Assembly (NCBI GenBank): GCA_014239155.1
Contig: JAAZZQ010000037.1
Location: forward strand, 112,799-176,798
Length of the DNA stretch: 64,000 nucleotides
From: Lachnospiraceae bacterium
Lineage (GTDB): Bacteria > Bacillota > Clostridia > Lachnospirales > Lachnospiraceae
Direction: 5' to 3'
Shown: positions 54,801-62,054 of the stretch, piece by piece
How positions within the stretch are numbered: the first letter of the stretch is position 1
How the letters are laid out: the number at the start of each line of letters is the position of its first letter
The notes under the pieces: model-generated
Seen by the model: only the letters and a program-made list of their open reading frames with translations
Database searches by the model: none
Told to the model about the DNA's origin: nothing
Translations under genes and position numbers: made by a program

Positions 54801-56758
54801 TCCCCGTTGATTTTGCCCCCTGACAAAGTTACTACAACACTGAACATTTCGCCCTCTGTCACCGCGGCATATTTCTCAAACACTATGGTGTGATACCCTT
54901 CAAAGACAGTTGTACCTGTTGCCCGAGCGCTAAGCGTGCCAGATTGTGGGTTAGATATATCTTCCAAATCTGTGTAAATTTCTACTTCATAGTCCGTTTC
55001 CACAGATTTTATGCCAATTCCTACCGCTTCAATTATTTGATTTCCCGTGCTCTGATACACTGCCGCCGCTGTGATTGTATCATCACTCTCATATCGCACA
55101 CCTACAGAACCATCATACTGATAGATATGATCGTAGTTATCTGCCCCTTCATATTCAAAGGCAAAGATAGTCCTAGCCAGCGATGCCTCCTCATAGGACA
55201 TCCAAAAATATCCATCATCACCGTAGCTTTTACCCCAACTATTTTTAATAAGCCATGCACCATTGCGCGTTGGCATGTAAAGTTTGTCTTCCGTAATACC
55301 TAAGCCCACTAACTCTTGATTAATTGCTGTGTACTGAAAATTTCTCTTGTCAAAATTATCATCCCAACCAACAATGGCGATAGCATGATTGCCACCAGAA
55401 TTGTAATCATTGTAATAGACAGTCGGTCCAATATAACCCGCTACATAATTACTGCAATGTGATTCATCATGCTTATAAGATGCCGCAACTGCACCATATT
55501 TCATTATCATCTCCTTAATAGAATCCGCATTGTCTTTATGTATCCAATAAGCATTTTTCAGATGCACTAGGTCCGTGTACGCATACTCCTGCGGGACATT
55601 TAGCTCTGTTGTCGCTTTCGTTTGCTCTGCACTGGGATATACCATGCTTGCATGGGTTTGTTCATCCGCTATACCGGTCCATCTGGCTAACGCAAAGGTC
55701 GTAAACATACTGTTTCCGCCATTGTTTACCTTCTCCGCCATCAATGGTATCACTGCATCACCTTCTAGCCCGCCATCTGGTCCTTCAATATTCTCATTAT
55801 AAAAAAAGTCTATTAAATGTGGTTCAGAAAGGTTAACCTCTTTTCCTGTCTGTTTTTTATAGATGCTCTCCGCTGGAGCAATGGCAGCAAAAGACCAACA
55901 AGCTCCCCAGTCTCCTTGGTCTTTAATCGCTGTGTCTTGACCGTCCTCCACTGCAGAATATCTGTCTGGCAAATTATTTCGTATTGAAAATAAAGAGGCT
56001 TCTTGTACCTGTTCAAGCGGTTGCGCTTCCATTCCACTATCTATGTATCCGGACACCACAAATCCATCAGACTCCATTTTCTGATTTAATTTGTCCTTGA
56101 GTTTCTTCTCTGCCTCCTTTATATCGGCTTCTGTAAGATCTAATTTGGTCTCTGGTTCTGTGCGTGTTTCTAATTCTAGTTCTGTCTCAGTTTCTATAAC
56201 TGTCTCGGTTTCTATTTCCGTTTCTATCTCCAATTCCGTGTTGGTCTCTGTTTCTATAACTGTACTTGATTCGGTTTCGGGACGCATAGTTGTATTGGTT
56301 TCGTCTTCTGAATCTGTAGTTGACTCGATTTCCGATCCTGTATTCGTCTCGTCATTTATTTCGGTATTGATTTCTATTTCAGAATTAATTTCAGACCCAA
56401 TTTCCGATTCCACATCCGTTTCTACTTCAGAATTGGTTTCAGACTCCACATCCGTTTCTGCTCCAGAATCAATTCTCGATTCTGTATTCGTTTGTGTTTC
56501 AGAATTGGTTTCAAAACCGGTTTCCAATTCAATATTGTCTCCCGTTTCAAGATTGGTTTTAGGCTCAGTTCCCAATTCAATATCCATTTCAGACCCAATT
56601 TCAGCCGACAGATTTGTCTGTGTTTGGATTTCTATATTATTTTTTGTGTTTGTCTGAATATTAAATTCGCTTTGTGCAGCATACGCATCTGCACTTGACA
56701 CCATACACGTCGTTATGCATAAAACTCCTGCAAGCAATCTTCTTATTTTTCCATACAT
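51869..56758 (-). CDS. Giant secreted papain-family (C1) cysteine protease with Ig/MBG-like repeats
   Basis: 1629 residues. A signal peptide (1-27) is followed by a ~170-residue stalk of degenerate Glu/Thr/Ser/Asn repeats (ETNSE, ETDVESE, IETETE units). The C1A peptidase has catalytic Cys in GDWGACWSFA (about 287), His in GGNHAIAIVGWDD (about 456) and Asn in KNSWGKSYGDDGYF (about 506). Next is a lectin-like beta domain (about 540-690) often seen after C1 domains in clostridia. About ten repeated beta modules follow (NNINAGNQTAKVTVTGKGNY, YSKNTNAGKAIVTLTGM). No LPXTG is seen. It probably processes surface or host proteins; substrate unknown. Confidence 0.9.
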   Translation of the reverse strand: MYGKIRRLLAGVLCITTCMVSSADAYAAQSEFNIQTNTKNNIEIQTQTNLSAEIGSEMDIELGTEPKTNLETGDNIELETGFETNSETQTNTESRIDSGAETDVESETNSEVETDVESEIGSEINSEIEINTEINDETNTGSEIESTTDSEDETNTTMRPETESSTVIETETNTELEIETEIETETVIETETELELETRTEPETKLDLTEADIKEAEKKLKDKLNQKMESDGFVVSGYIDSGMEAQPLEQVQEASLFSIRNNLPDRYSAVEDGQDTAIKDQGDWGACWSFAAIAPAESIYKKQTGKEVNLSEPHLIDFFYNENIEGPDGGLEGDAVIPLMAEKVNNGGNSMFTTFALARWTGIADEQTHASMVYPSAEQTKATTELNVPQEYAYTDLVHLKNAYWIHKDNADSIKEMIMKYGAVAASYKHDESHCSNYVAGYIGPTVYYNDYNSGGNHAIAIVGWDDNFDKRNFQYTAINQELVGLGITEDKLYMPTRNGAWLIKNSWGKSYGDDGYFWMSYEEASLARTIFAFEYEGADNYDHIYQYDGSVGVRYESDDTITAAAVYQSTGNQIIEAVGIGIKSVETDYEVEIYTDLEDISNPQSGTLSARATGTTVFEGYHTIVFEKYAAVTEGEMFSVVVTLSGGKINGEEGAAIFIDQSYTNAKAVEFVAKSNSGETFFQNRDGWQDAVFKGTYRIKAYTSDGVFDVPQENRQITSEMVREIEPQEYNGIQNEPEIEINYMGEPLTKDVDYTVAYSNNTLSGNQESADAPTAVITGIGKYTGTVERTFMIYPKTITEDMVESTVLLYNGAIQDNLVLQNGSVRLIKDTDYAIVYNKQPCNAGSYTADITGMNNYTGQVHVTVTIAKTVFSEEMVSIASTADDSTVLADGTLACVYTGSTIKPIVKVTAYGADIPTKNYSVLYKQNTNVGTATVTVTGKGNCQGSVTKTFEIVPKSIASDFTVTVAKATFADKALTPTVSVKWNQKTLKKNKDYTIIYENNTAAAGIADAQAPKVIVSGIGNYTGQITQPFAIAPKQIAESSISVQIAYDNQGSRIRVLAGKTELDQTQYSAILYQAGTAMVTALDSLVLGEKYDAEITLLGNYQVKNKPSARKKNIVSKRDVNSLQIQFTEENSILVYNRKAQKPKLTVTDSDGKTISSSNYTVSYTNNINAGNQTAKVTVTGKGNYAGTRCLFFTIEKKKLDSTAIQPIKDQTYTQKELRPAVKVLDGKETLKAGEGKDYTYQYGNNINVSYEKDGSVAAKAYVKIQFSDNYEMVEDKSALLLGKNQNKESDNNETNKNIMFCYFKIKPATLSAITLSNAYYTKQAVLPEEITIKAGKLVVSADDCEITATNNMQVSSKAVLTVTAKPNSNYIGSKTKRYSIVKRSLKKLQLPVIPDQPYLKKPVTVEAYPIRDLNGQKIAVDQYDITVKNNNKPGKAIVTYKAKSDSLYKGSATVKFNITKATMQQAVDFEAAQAIEKQYTGEALTLTDAELRLLAPIKDTEEWYSLPYTVDYSKNTNAGKAIVTLTGMDYLQGSTRLTFTITPKSAASFVITTGTKQLSYNGGMPVRLELKEVRDRTNGAVLQAGRDYTCSYINADKRGLACLAITGVGNYSETRYVYYQIK

Positions 56759-56956
56759 CTATATATCCTCTATCTCTAAGAATTGTAAATTAATAACTTA
56801 ACAATATTGTCATATTATTTCTTTACAATTCCTTATAACAATTATTTTCCCAAAAAGGAAGGTGCAAAGAATATCCTTTTATATAAGTTTAGTTTATAAT
56901 AATCTTTATATAGATTGTAAGAGTGAAAAAAGGAAACATTAATTTTCCCCAAAAAC

Positions 56957-57178
56957 GTTACTGTTCACTCCCAATGTCCGTTAGTTAAAAAGAGCCCATT
57001 GGCTTTAGACAATGAGTAGTTCACATTTGGTCTTAACGAACTGACATAGGTCCACTCCGTTGCAGTAACCAGTAAAATCCATGAAAAAATTACAGCCGCA
57101 CAAATGGATTTTTACTTGTAGGCTGTATGTTTTCCCACGGACTTAGCAATAAATACTAAGTCCTGTCTGAACAATAAC
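56957..57178. repeat. Dispersed intergenic element, copy B, including IS605-right-end-like copy 5
   Basis: The ends GTTACTGTTCA (56957-56967) and TGAACAATAAC (57168-57178) are inverted repeats with one mismatch. CAAAAA occurs just outside both ends, a possible target duplication. Inside are an IS605-like hairpin CCCATTGGCTTTAGACAATGAG (56995-57016), a TACAGCC/GGCTGTA stem, and a 3' module shared with copies A and C. The right end supplies the last codons and stop of the gene at 57156. 56759-56956 shows nothing else. Confidence 0.6.
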
Positions 57179-58370
57179 TCAAAAATGCCTCTTGGTAATC
57201 TGCTTTCACACGTTCATAATCAAAGTTTGCCCGTACCTGTGCAAACTTTCTGCCGTATGCGTCCGCCTTTTTCTGCAAATAATCACTAAGCTCTAACGTT
57301 GACACCTGTCCTGTTTTGTCTGTTTCCAATTCCGGCAACACAATTGAAACTTTATGTATGCCGCCTCGATTCATCAATTCAAAATAACACCACCACTGTA
57401 AAAATTCATACATATTTCCAACTGTTGTACTTTTATTCTCATCTCTGACAGCATCCACCACTTCCTGTAAGTCTTCTTCTGTTCTGTCAAAATATCCACC
57501 GTAAACACCCATTAATCTCTGGAAAGATCCATTGTCCGGAGCACACTGGCTGCTGCGCTCCAATTTACTCCAATACTTCTCATAATAGTAGTGAAATGCA
57601 TCAATTCTGCCACAGCGCACACTCATACAAAGCATACAGACGTACATTGCATCCAACTGTGCCATCTCGCAATACTGGTAACACCACTGATACTTTTGTG
57701 GAATATTTTTGCGAAGCATATCTAACATAAATTCTTCTGCTTTCTGGTCCTGTTTTGCCAAAAGAAGTTGTCCCAGATAAGGAAAATGACCACAAATATA
57801 ACAGGAAACCCGTGCCATTTCATCTGCATAGTTCAAAAACTTTCGTGCTGCTGTCTGCGCCATCTCTGCATCTCGATACAACATACCCAACTTTATCAAA
57901 TCAGAATAGTAAAGATATTCTCTGCCAAATCGGAATGCCGCCTGCTCATATCGTTTGATAAAAAGATCCATTTTTGTATCATCAATCTGATAGTACTCAT
58001 AGTAAGCCTCAAAAATCTTGCTGTCAATATAAGTATTTAAGGCTCCCATAAGTGTATTAGAATAATTTGGAAGCTCCTTTTCCATATATTCATCATAATC
58101 CTTATAATAAATTTCTGCACACTTTACAATCTCCGCATAATTACCAACACGACGGTTCAGGCTCATCAGCTCATCTATTGTGTCAAAATACAAATGCCAC
58201 TCTCCCTCCTGTTTGGAAAGCTTGAAAATCTTTTTCAGCGTTGATGACAGCATCTCGTAATTTTGATCATACAGTCGATTGCTGCCACGCGTCATACTTT
58301 GTACCCCTGCCACCAATCTTGCAAGCGTGTCGTCTTTTAACTGCTCTAATCTAACATCACTAAACATCAT
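57156..58370 (-). CDS. Helical-repeat (TPR-like) protein paired with an Hsp90 homologue
   Basis: 404 residues, all-helical by appearance, no signal or membrane segment. Repeating aromatic/Ala pairs (YAEIVKCAEIYYKDYDEYM, YSDLIKLGMLYRDAEMAQTAARKFL) suggest degenerate TPR-type repeats, though I cannot assign a family. ATG 58370 follows AGGAGGG and lies 14 bases after the Hsp90-like gene, so the two are coexpressed. The final ~7 codons (ending YCSDRT) come from the right end of intergenic element B, so the native C-terminus may have been replaced. A cochaperone or client-linked role is inferred. Confidence 0.65.
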   Translation of the reverse strand: MMFSDVRLEQLKDDTLARLVAGVQSMTRGSNRLYDQNYEMLSSTLKKIFKLSKQEGEWHLYFDTIDELMSLNRRVGNYAEIVKCAEIYYKDYDEYMEKELPNYSNTLMGALNTYIDSKIFEAYYEYYQIDDTKMDLFIKRYEQAAFRFGREYLYYSDLIKLGMLYRDAEMAQTAARKFLNYADEMARVSCYICGHFPYLGQLLLAKQDQKAEEFMLDMLRKNIPQKYQWCYQYCEMAQLDAMYVCMLCMSVRCGRIDAFHYYYEKYWSKLERSSQCAPDNGSFQRLMGVYGGYFDRTEEDLQEVVDAVRDENKSTTVGNMYEFLQWWCYFELMNRGGIHKVSIVLPELETDKTGQVSTLELSDYLQKKADAYGRKFAQVRANFDYERVKADYQEAFLSYCSDRT

Positions 58371-58384
58371 AACTACATTCCCTC

Positions 58385-60160
58385 CTATCTGCTGCCATAA
58401 AGAGCGTATTCCATCAATTGCTGCAAACTCCTGTTCATTAGCTCTGTCTCTGCCCCGCCTAGTGTATAGTGCCCGGCAAGGAGCGCTTGTATATAAATCA
58501 CTTGTATAATACTGTGGGCAAGCGGTGCATCCTGAACTTGCCCCAAACTTTGCACAAAGCTGTTCTCACTATTTAGATATAACATATCCTTACTTTTGTC
58601 ATCCTCTAAATCTCCAAAGTCAAATCCTTCAAAAAAATTAGAAAAACTGTTATTGTCCATTGTCCCATGAAACAGTGCATCCTCTCCCTGAACATACAGC
58701 GCCTGTAAACTGACAGGGGAAAATTTTTTTAATGCGACGCCGCAGTGAGACTTTTCTAGCCCCTGACGGGCATAATTAAGAAAGCCCTCCAACGCTTCTG
58801 CTTGTTCTGCTGTCGCGTCCACCAACAGATTGTCATAAGAAGAATTGTCAAACACTGTGATTTTTACATTTTTATAATACTTTGGCAGCTTTTGCAAAAT
58901 ACCCGCATCGTAGAGATAGCCACCGTTGACTAGAAGGCTTCCTGTTCCTTCCAGCAATGGGCTAAGCCGCCTAAAATCATCAATTTGCAGACAATAGCTG
59001 ACTGGAACCTTTTTTGATGCATTTACAATCTGAAATCCTGTCAAAATTCCCTGATTTGTTGGAAAGGTTAAAAACGGGAAAAACAGTTTAAAAATCTGTT
59101 CATTCTCTATCACAAGTGATTTGATAGCAACATTGTGAATTTGCGCAAGCTGCTTTAATTTCCGCACATCATATTGAGACAATGAAACAAAATAGTCAAA
59201 AATGCACTTTTCAATCTGCCCCTTTGCCTTCAGCAGTTTATGGTCTTTTGTAAAACCTTCCCTAGAAGCATTTGGTGTCAAATCGTCCAGATTGACAATA
59301 CAGCGGGTAAAGAATGCCCATTTTGGTATTAAATCTCTCCCCTCGTCGGTCACATACATATTTCTTAAAAAAATTTTGTGACGGACAAGCGTATTTGCAC
59401 TGGTCTGTCGAGTAGAAATATACGCATAGCCTCTCATATCGTCTCCAATCAACGGTATCACATCCAAAAACGTCTCATCAAAAACCTGTTCCCCAAATTC
59501 CATAATATCATCTGCCATGCTCAAGGATTGACGCCACGGAATCACCTGATTGTTGACTATCCGCTTGTCCGTTTCACCGTCAAAATACACAGGAATTTTC
59601 AGTAAAAATCCATATTCTGACAAATCATCCACAATCTCTTTTTCTGTAAAAAATTGGTATTTGGTTCCTGTAAGTTTTAAATAGACTTGTGTCCCCGGCG
59701 CGATCTCCTTCTTAGACTCTGTAATGACATAGGAACCATCACTTTTTCCGACCCACTGATAAGACTTTCCTTCTGCAGCAGAACAAGTGATTACCTTAAT
59801 CTCATTTGCCACCAAAAAACAAGACAGCAATCCAATTCCAAACTGTCCAATATAGCTATCTCGCACTGCGTCATCTCGTTTGGAGGACTGCCCAATCACA
59901 GAGAGAAAGGTATGAATTTCCTCTTTTGTCAGTCCAATTCCATTGTCGGCAAAAATAAGCTCTGCACCGTTTCCTTTCCTGCGATATGTCACTGTAATCT
60001 TTGCCTCCAGACAAGATGCATCTGCCCTTTTTCGCGCTGCAATTGCATCCACAGCATTCTGTAAAAGTTCTCGCAGAAATACTTTATCACTGGAATACAA
60101 ATTGTCACTCAGCAATCTGATAATTCCTTTTAAATCCACTTTAAAATTGTAATTTGCCAT
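58385..60160 (-). CDS. Hsp90/HtpG-like ATPase chaperone (divergent, short)
   Basis: 591 residues. The GHKL ATP-binding motifs are in order: ELLQNAVDAI (about 31-40), DNGIGLT (about 72-78) and GQFGIGLLSCF (about 105-115). The middle domain has the catalytic-loop Arg context (PNASREGF, about 296-303). It is about 30-40 residues shorter than typical HtpG, and its C-terminal third is poorly conserved. It belongs with the bacterial HSP90-family proteins distinct from classical HtpG. ATG 60160 follows AGAAGGG. The only partner gene is the helical-repeat protein downstream. Confidence 0.85.
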   Translation of the reverse strand: MANYNFKVDLKGIIRLLSDNLYSSDKVFLRELLQNAVDAIAARKRADASCLEAKITVTYRRKGNGAELIFADNGIGLTKEEIHTFLSVIGQSSKRDDAVRDSYIGQFGIGLLSCFLVANEIKVITCSAAEGKSYQWVGKSDGSYVITESKKEIAPGTQVYLKLTGTKYQFFTEKEIVDDLSEYGFLLKIPVYFDGETDKRIVNNQVIPWRQSLSMADDIMEFGEQVFDETFLDVIPLIGDDMRGYAYISTRQTSANTLVRHKIFLRNMYVTDEGRDLIPKWAFFTRCIVNLDDLTPNASREGFTKDHKLLKAKGQIEKCIFDYFVSLSQYDVRKLKQLAQIHNVAIKSLVIENEQIFKLFFPFLTFPTNQGILTGFQIVNASKKVPVSYCLQIDDFRRLSPLLEGTGSLLVNGGYLYDAGILQKLPKYYKNVKITVFDNSSYDNLLVDATAEQAEALEGFLNYARQGLEKSHCGVALKKFSPVSLQALYVQGEDALFHGTMDNNSFSNFFEGFDFGDLEDDKSKDMLYLNSENSFVQSLGQVQDAPLAHSIIQVIYIQALLAGHYTLGGAETELMNRSLQQLMEYALYGSR

Positions 60161-60222
60161 ATCATTTACCCTTCTTTATTGCAAAATTGATTTTTATTTG
60201 TCAACTGCAAAGGCAAGACGCC

Positions 60223-61968
60223 TCATCCTTCTACTAACTGCAAATCATACAATTTTCGATACATTCCTCCTAGTTGTAGCAATTCTTGGTGCGTACCACT
60301 CTCTCGAATTTCGCCCTTATGCATCACAATAATTTTGTCGGCATGTTGTATTGTGGATAGGCGGTGTGCCACCATAATTGTCGTTCTACCCTCCATTAGT
60401 TTCTCAAGAGCTTGCGTAATCAAACTCTCCGTCTCTGTGTCGATATTGGCTGTCGCCTCATCTAACACAAGAATTGTGGGTTGATATGCAAGCGTGCGCG
60501 CAAATGAGAGCAATTGCCGCTGCCCTGCAGAGAGAGTGCTACCGCGCTCTGTCACTGGCTCATCAAAGCCGTTTGGCATCTTGTTAATAAAAGAATCTGC
60601 ATTTACAATATGAGCAGCCCGCTCAATTTCTTCCTGCGAAATATCCACATTGCCCAGTGAAATATTCCCTTTAACGTCTCCTGTAAAGAGAAACACATCC
60701 TGCTGCACCTGACCAATTGCATGACGCAGTGCATCTTTGTCAATCTCTTTGATATTCACACCATCTATTAAAATTTCTCCCCGCTGAATATCATAGTAGC
60801 GCCCAATCAAATTTAATATGGAAGACTTTCCTGCGCCCGTAGCTCCCACAAAGGCAATCTTTTCGCCCGGTTCAATGCAAAAACTCACATCTTTTAAAAT
60901 GTAATCCTCTTTTTCATAGGCAAACCAGACATGTCGAAATTCAATGCGACCGTTCATTGCAACGGTTCGTGGGTGTTTTGGATTAACGATTTCTGGCTTT
61001 TCATCTAAAATGGAAAAAATCTTTTCCGCCGACGCAAGAGACGACTGCAGCGTTCCAAACTGTTCTGCCAACTCCTGAATTGGCTCGAAAAAAGAACTAA
61101 TATAGTTGATAAATACAAATAATGTCCCCAGCGAAACGGTTCCTGCCAACACAGAGGCGCTCCCCTGCCCAATCACAATTACCATTGCAAAGACAGACAA
61201 CATATAAATTGATGGGCGAAAAATAGCAAATGTCAAAACCTCCCGCCAGTTTGCCCGAAAAAGCTGTTCGCTCTTTGATGAAAATTCCTCAAACTTCTCT
61301 TGTTCCCGCGCAAAAATTTGTATCAATTTCATGCCAGAAATATGCTCAGACAGAAATGTATTTAATTCTGTAATACAAGTTCTTGTTATACGATACGCCT
61401 TTCTTGACATATAGCGAAAAAAGATGGTCAATCCTGTTACAAACGGAATTAAAATAAAAGAGTACAATGCCATGCGCAAGTCAATTGAGAGCATTACAAC
61501 CGCAAAACCAACAATTTTTACTGTATTTTTAAACAGCTTCGCAAGGATTTGAGAAAACAACTCGTTGACTGCCTCTGTGTCATTTGACACACGCGTCACC
61601 AATTTTCCTACGGGCTGCGTGTTAAAAAAATTGACAGACAAACTATGAATATGTGCAAACACTTCCTCACGCATCTTGTAGATAATAGACTGTCCCACAT
61701 TTTGTAAAATCCAAGTGTTTGAGGCATTGAACACAAATCCCAACAAAAGCATCAATGCATACAATGCTCCTGCGTGCAAAATCCCCTGAAAAGCTTCCCC
61801 CATTGCCAATGCAGAACCCGCCTGTCCAGAACTGCCAATGTAATTATCAATGGCGTTTCCAATAATAAGCGGTTTGTATAACTCCACACCAATCAGAGCA
61901 ACCACCAGCATAGCAGAGAGCATCATCATCCATCTGTGCGGTTTTAAATATGCCAATAGCCGTTTCAT
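60223..61968 (-). CDS. ABC exporter half-transporter with canonical ATPase site
   Basis: 581 residues: six membrane helices (about 1-310) then an ATPase domain with Walker A GATGAGKSS (about 375), signature LSAGQRQ, Walker B ILVLDEATAN with catalytic Glu, and H-loop AHRLS. ATG 61968 follows GGAGGAGATAGG. The partner gene lies 86 bases upstream on the same strand. Together they look like a heterodimeric multidrug-type exporter (BmrCD/TM287-288 group): here the Walker B Glu is normal but the signature is LSAGQ instead of LSGGQ. Substrate unknown. Confidence 0.93.
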   Translation of the reverse strand: MKRLLAYLKPHRWMMMLSAMLVVALIGVELYKPLIIGNAIDNYIGSSGQAGSALAMGEAFQGILHAGALYALMLLLGFVFNASNTWILQNVGQSIIYKMREEVFAHIHSLSVNFFNTQPVGKLVTRVSNDTEAVNELFSQILAKLFKNTVKIVGFAVVMLSIDLRMALYSFILIPFVTGLTIFFRYMSRKAYRITRTCITELNTFLSEHISGMKLIQIFAREQEKFEEFSSKSEQLFRANWREVLTFAIFRPSIYMLSVFAMVIVIGQGSASVLAGTVSLGTLFVFINYISSFFEPIQELAEQFGTLQSSLASAEKIFSILDEKPEIVNPKHPRTVAMNGRIEFRHVWFAYEKEDYILKDVSFCIEPGEKIAFVGATGAGKSSILNLIGRYYDIQRGEILIDGVNIKEIDKDALRHAIGQVQQDVFLFTGDVKGNISLGNVDISQEEIERAAHIVNADSFINKMPNGFDEPVTERGSTLSAGQRQLLSFARTLAYQPTILVLDEATANIDTETESLITQALEKLMEGRTTIMVAHRLSTIQHADKIIVMHKGEIRESGTHQELLQLGGMYRKLYDLQLVEG

Positions 61969-62054
61969 TCCTATCTCCTCCCACTGCTTAGAAACTCTAA
62001 AGATTCTATCCCTTTCCACTGTTTAGGAATGGTAAAAATAATAAAACAATATTC

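Noticed and set aside
56091..56657. 188-codon plus-strand frame rich in Ser and Val
   Set aside because: It is the antisense of the repetitive Glu/Thr stalk of the papain-like protein; periodic codons keep the opposite strand open.
44296..56758. Genomic island integrated at tRNA-Pro
   Set aside because: No integrase, no duplicated tRNA end and no phage or conjugation genes were found; only gene fragments hint at past events.
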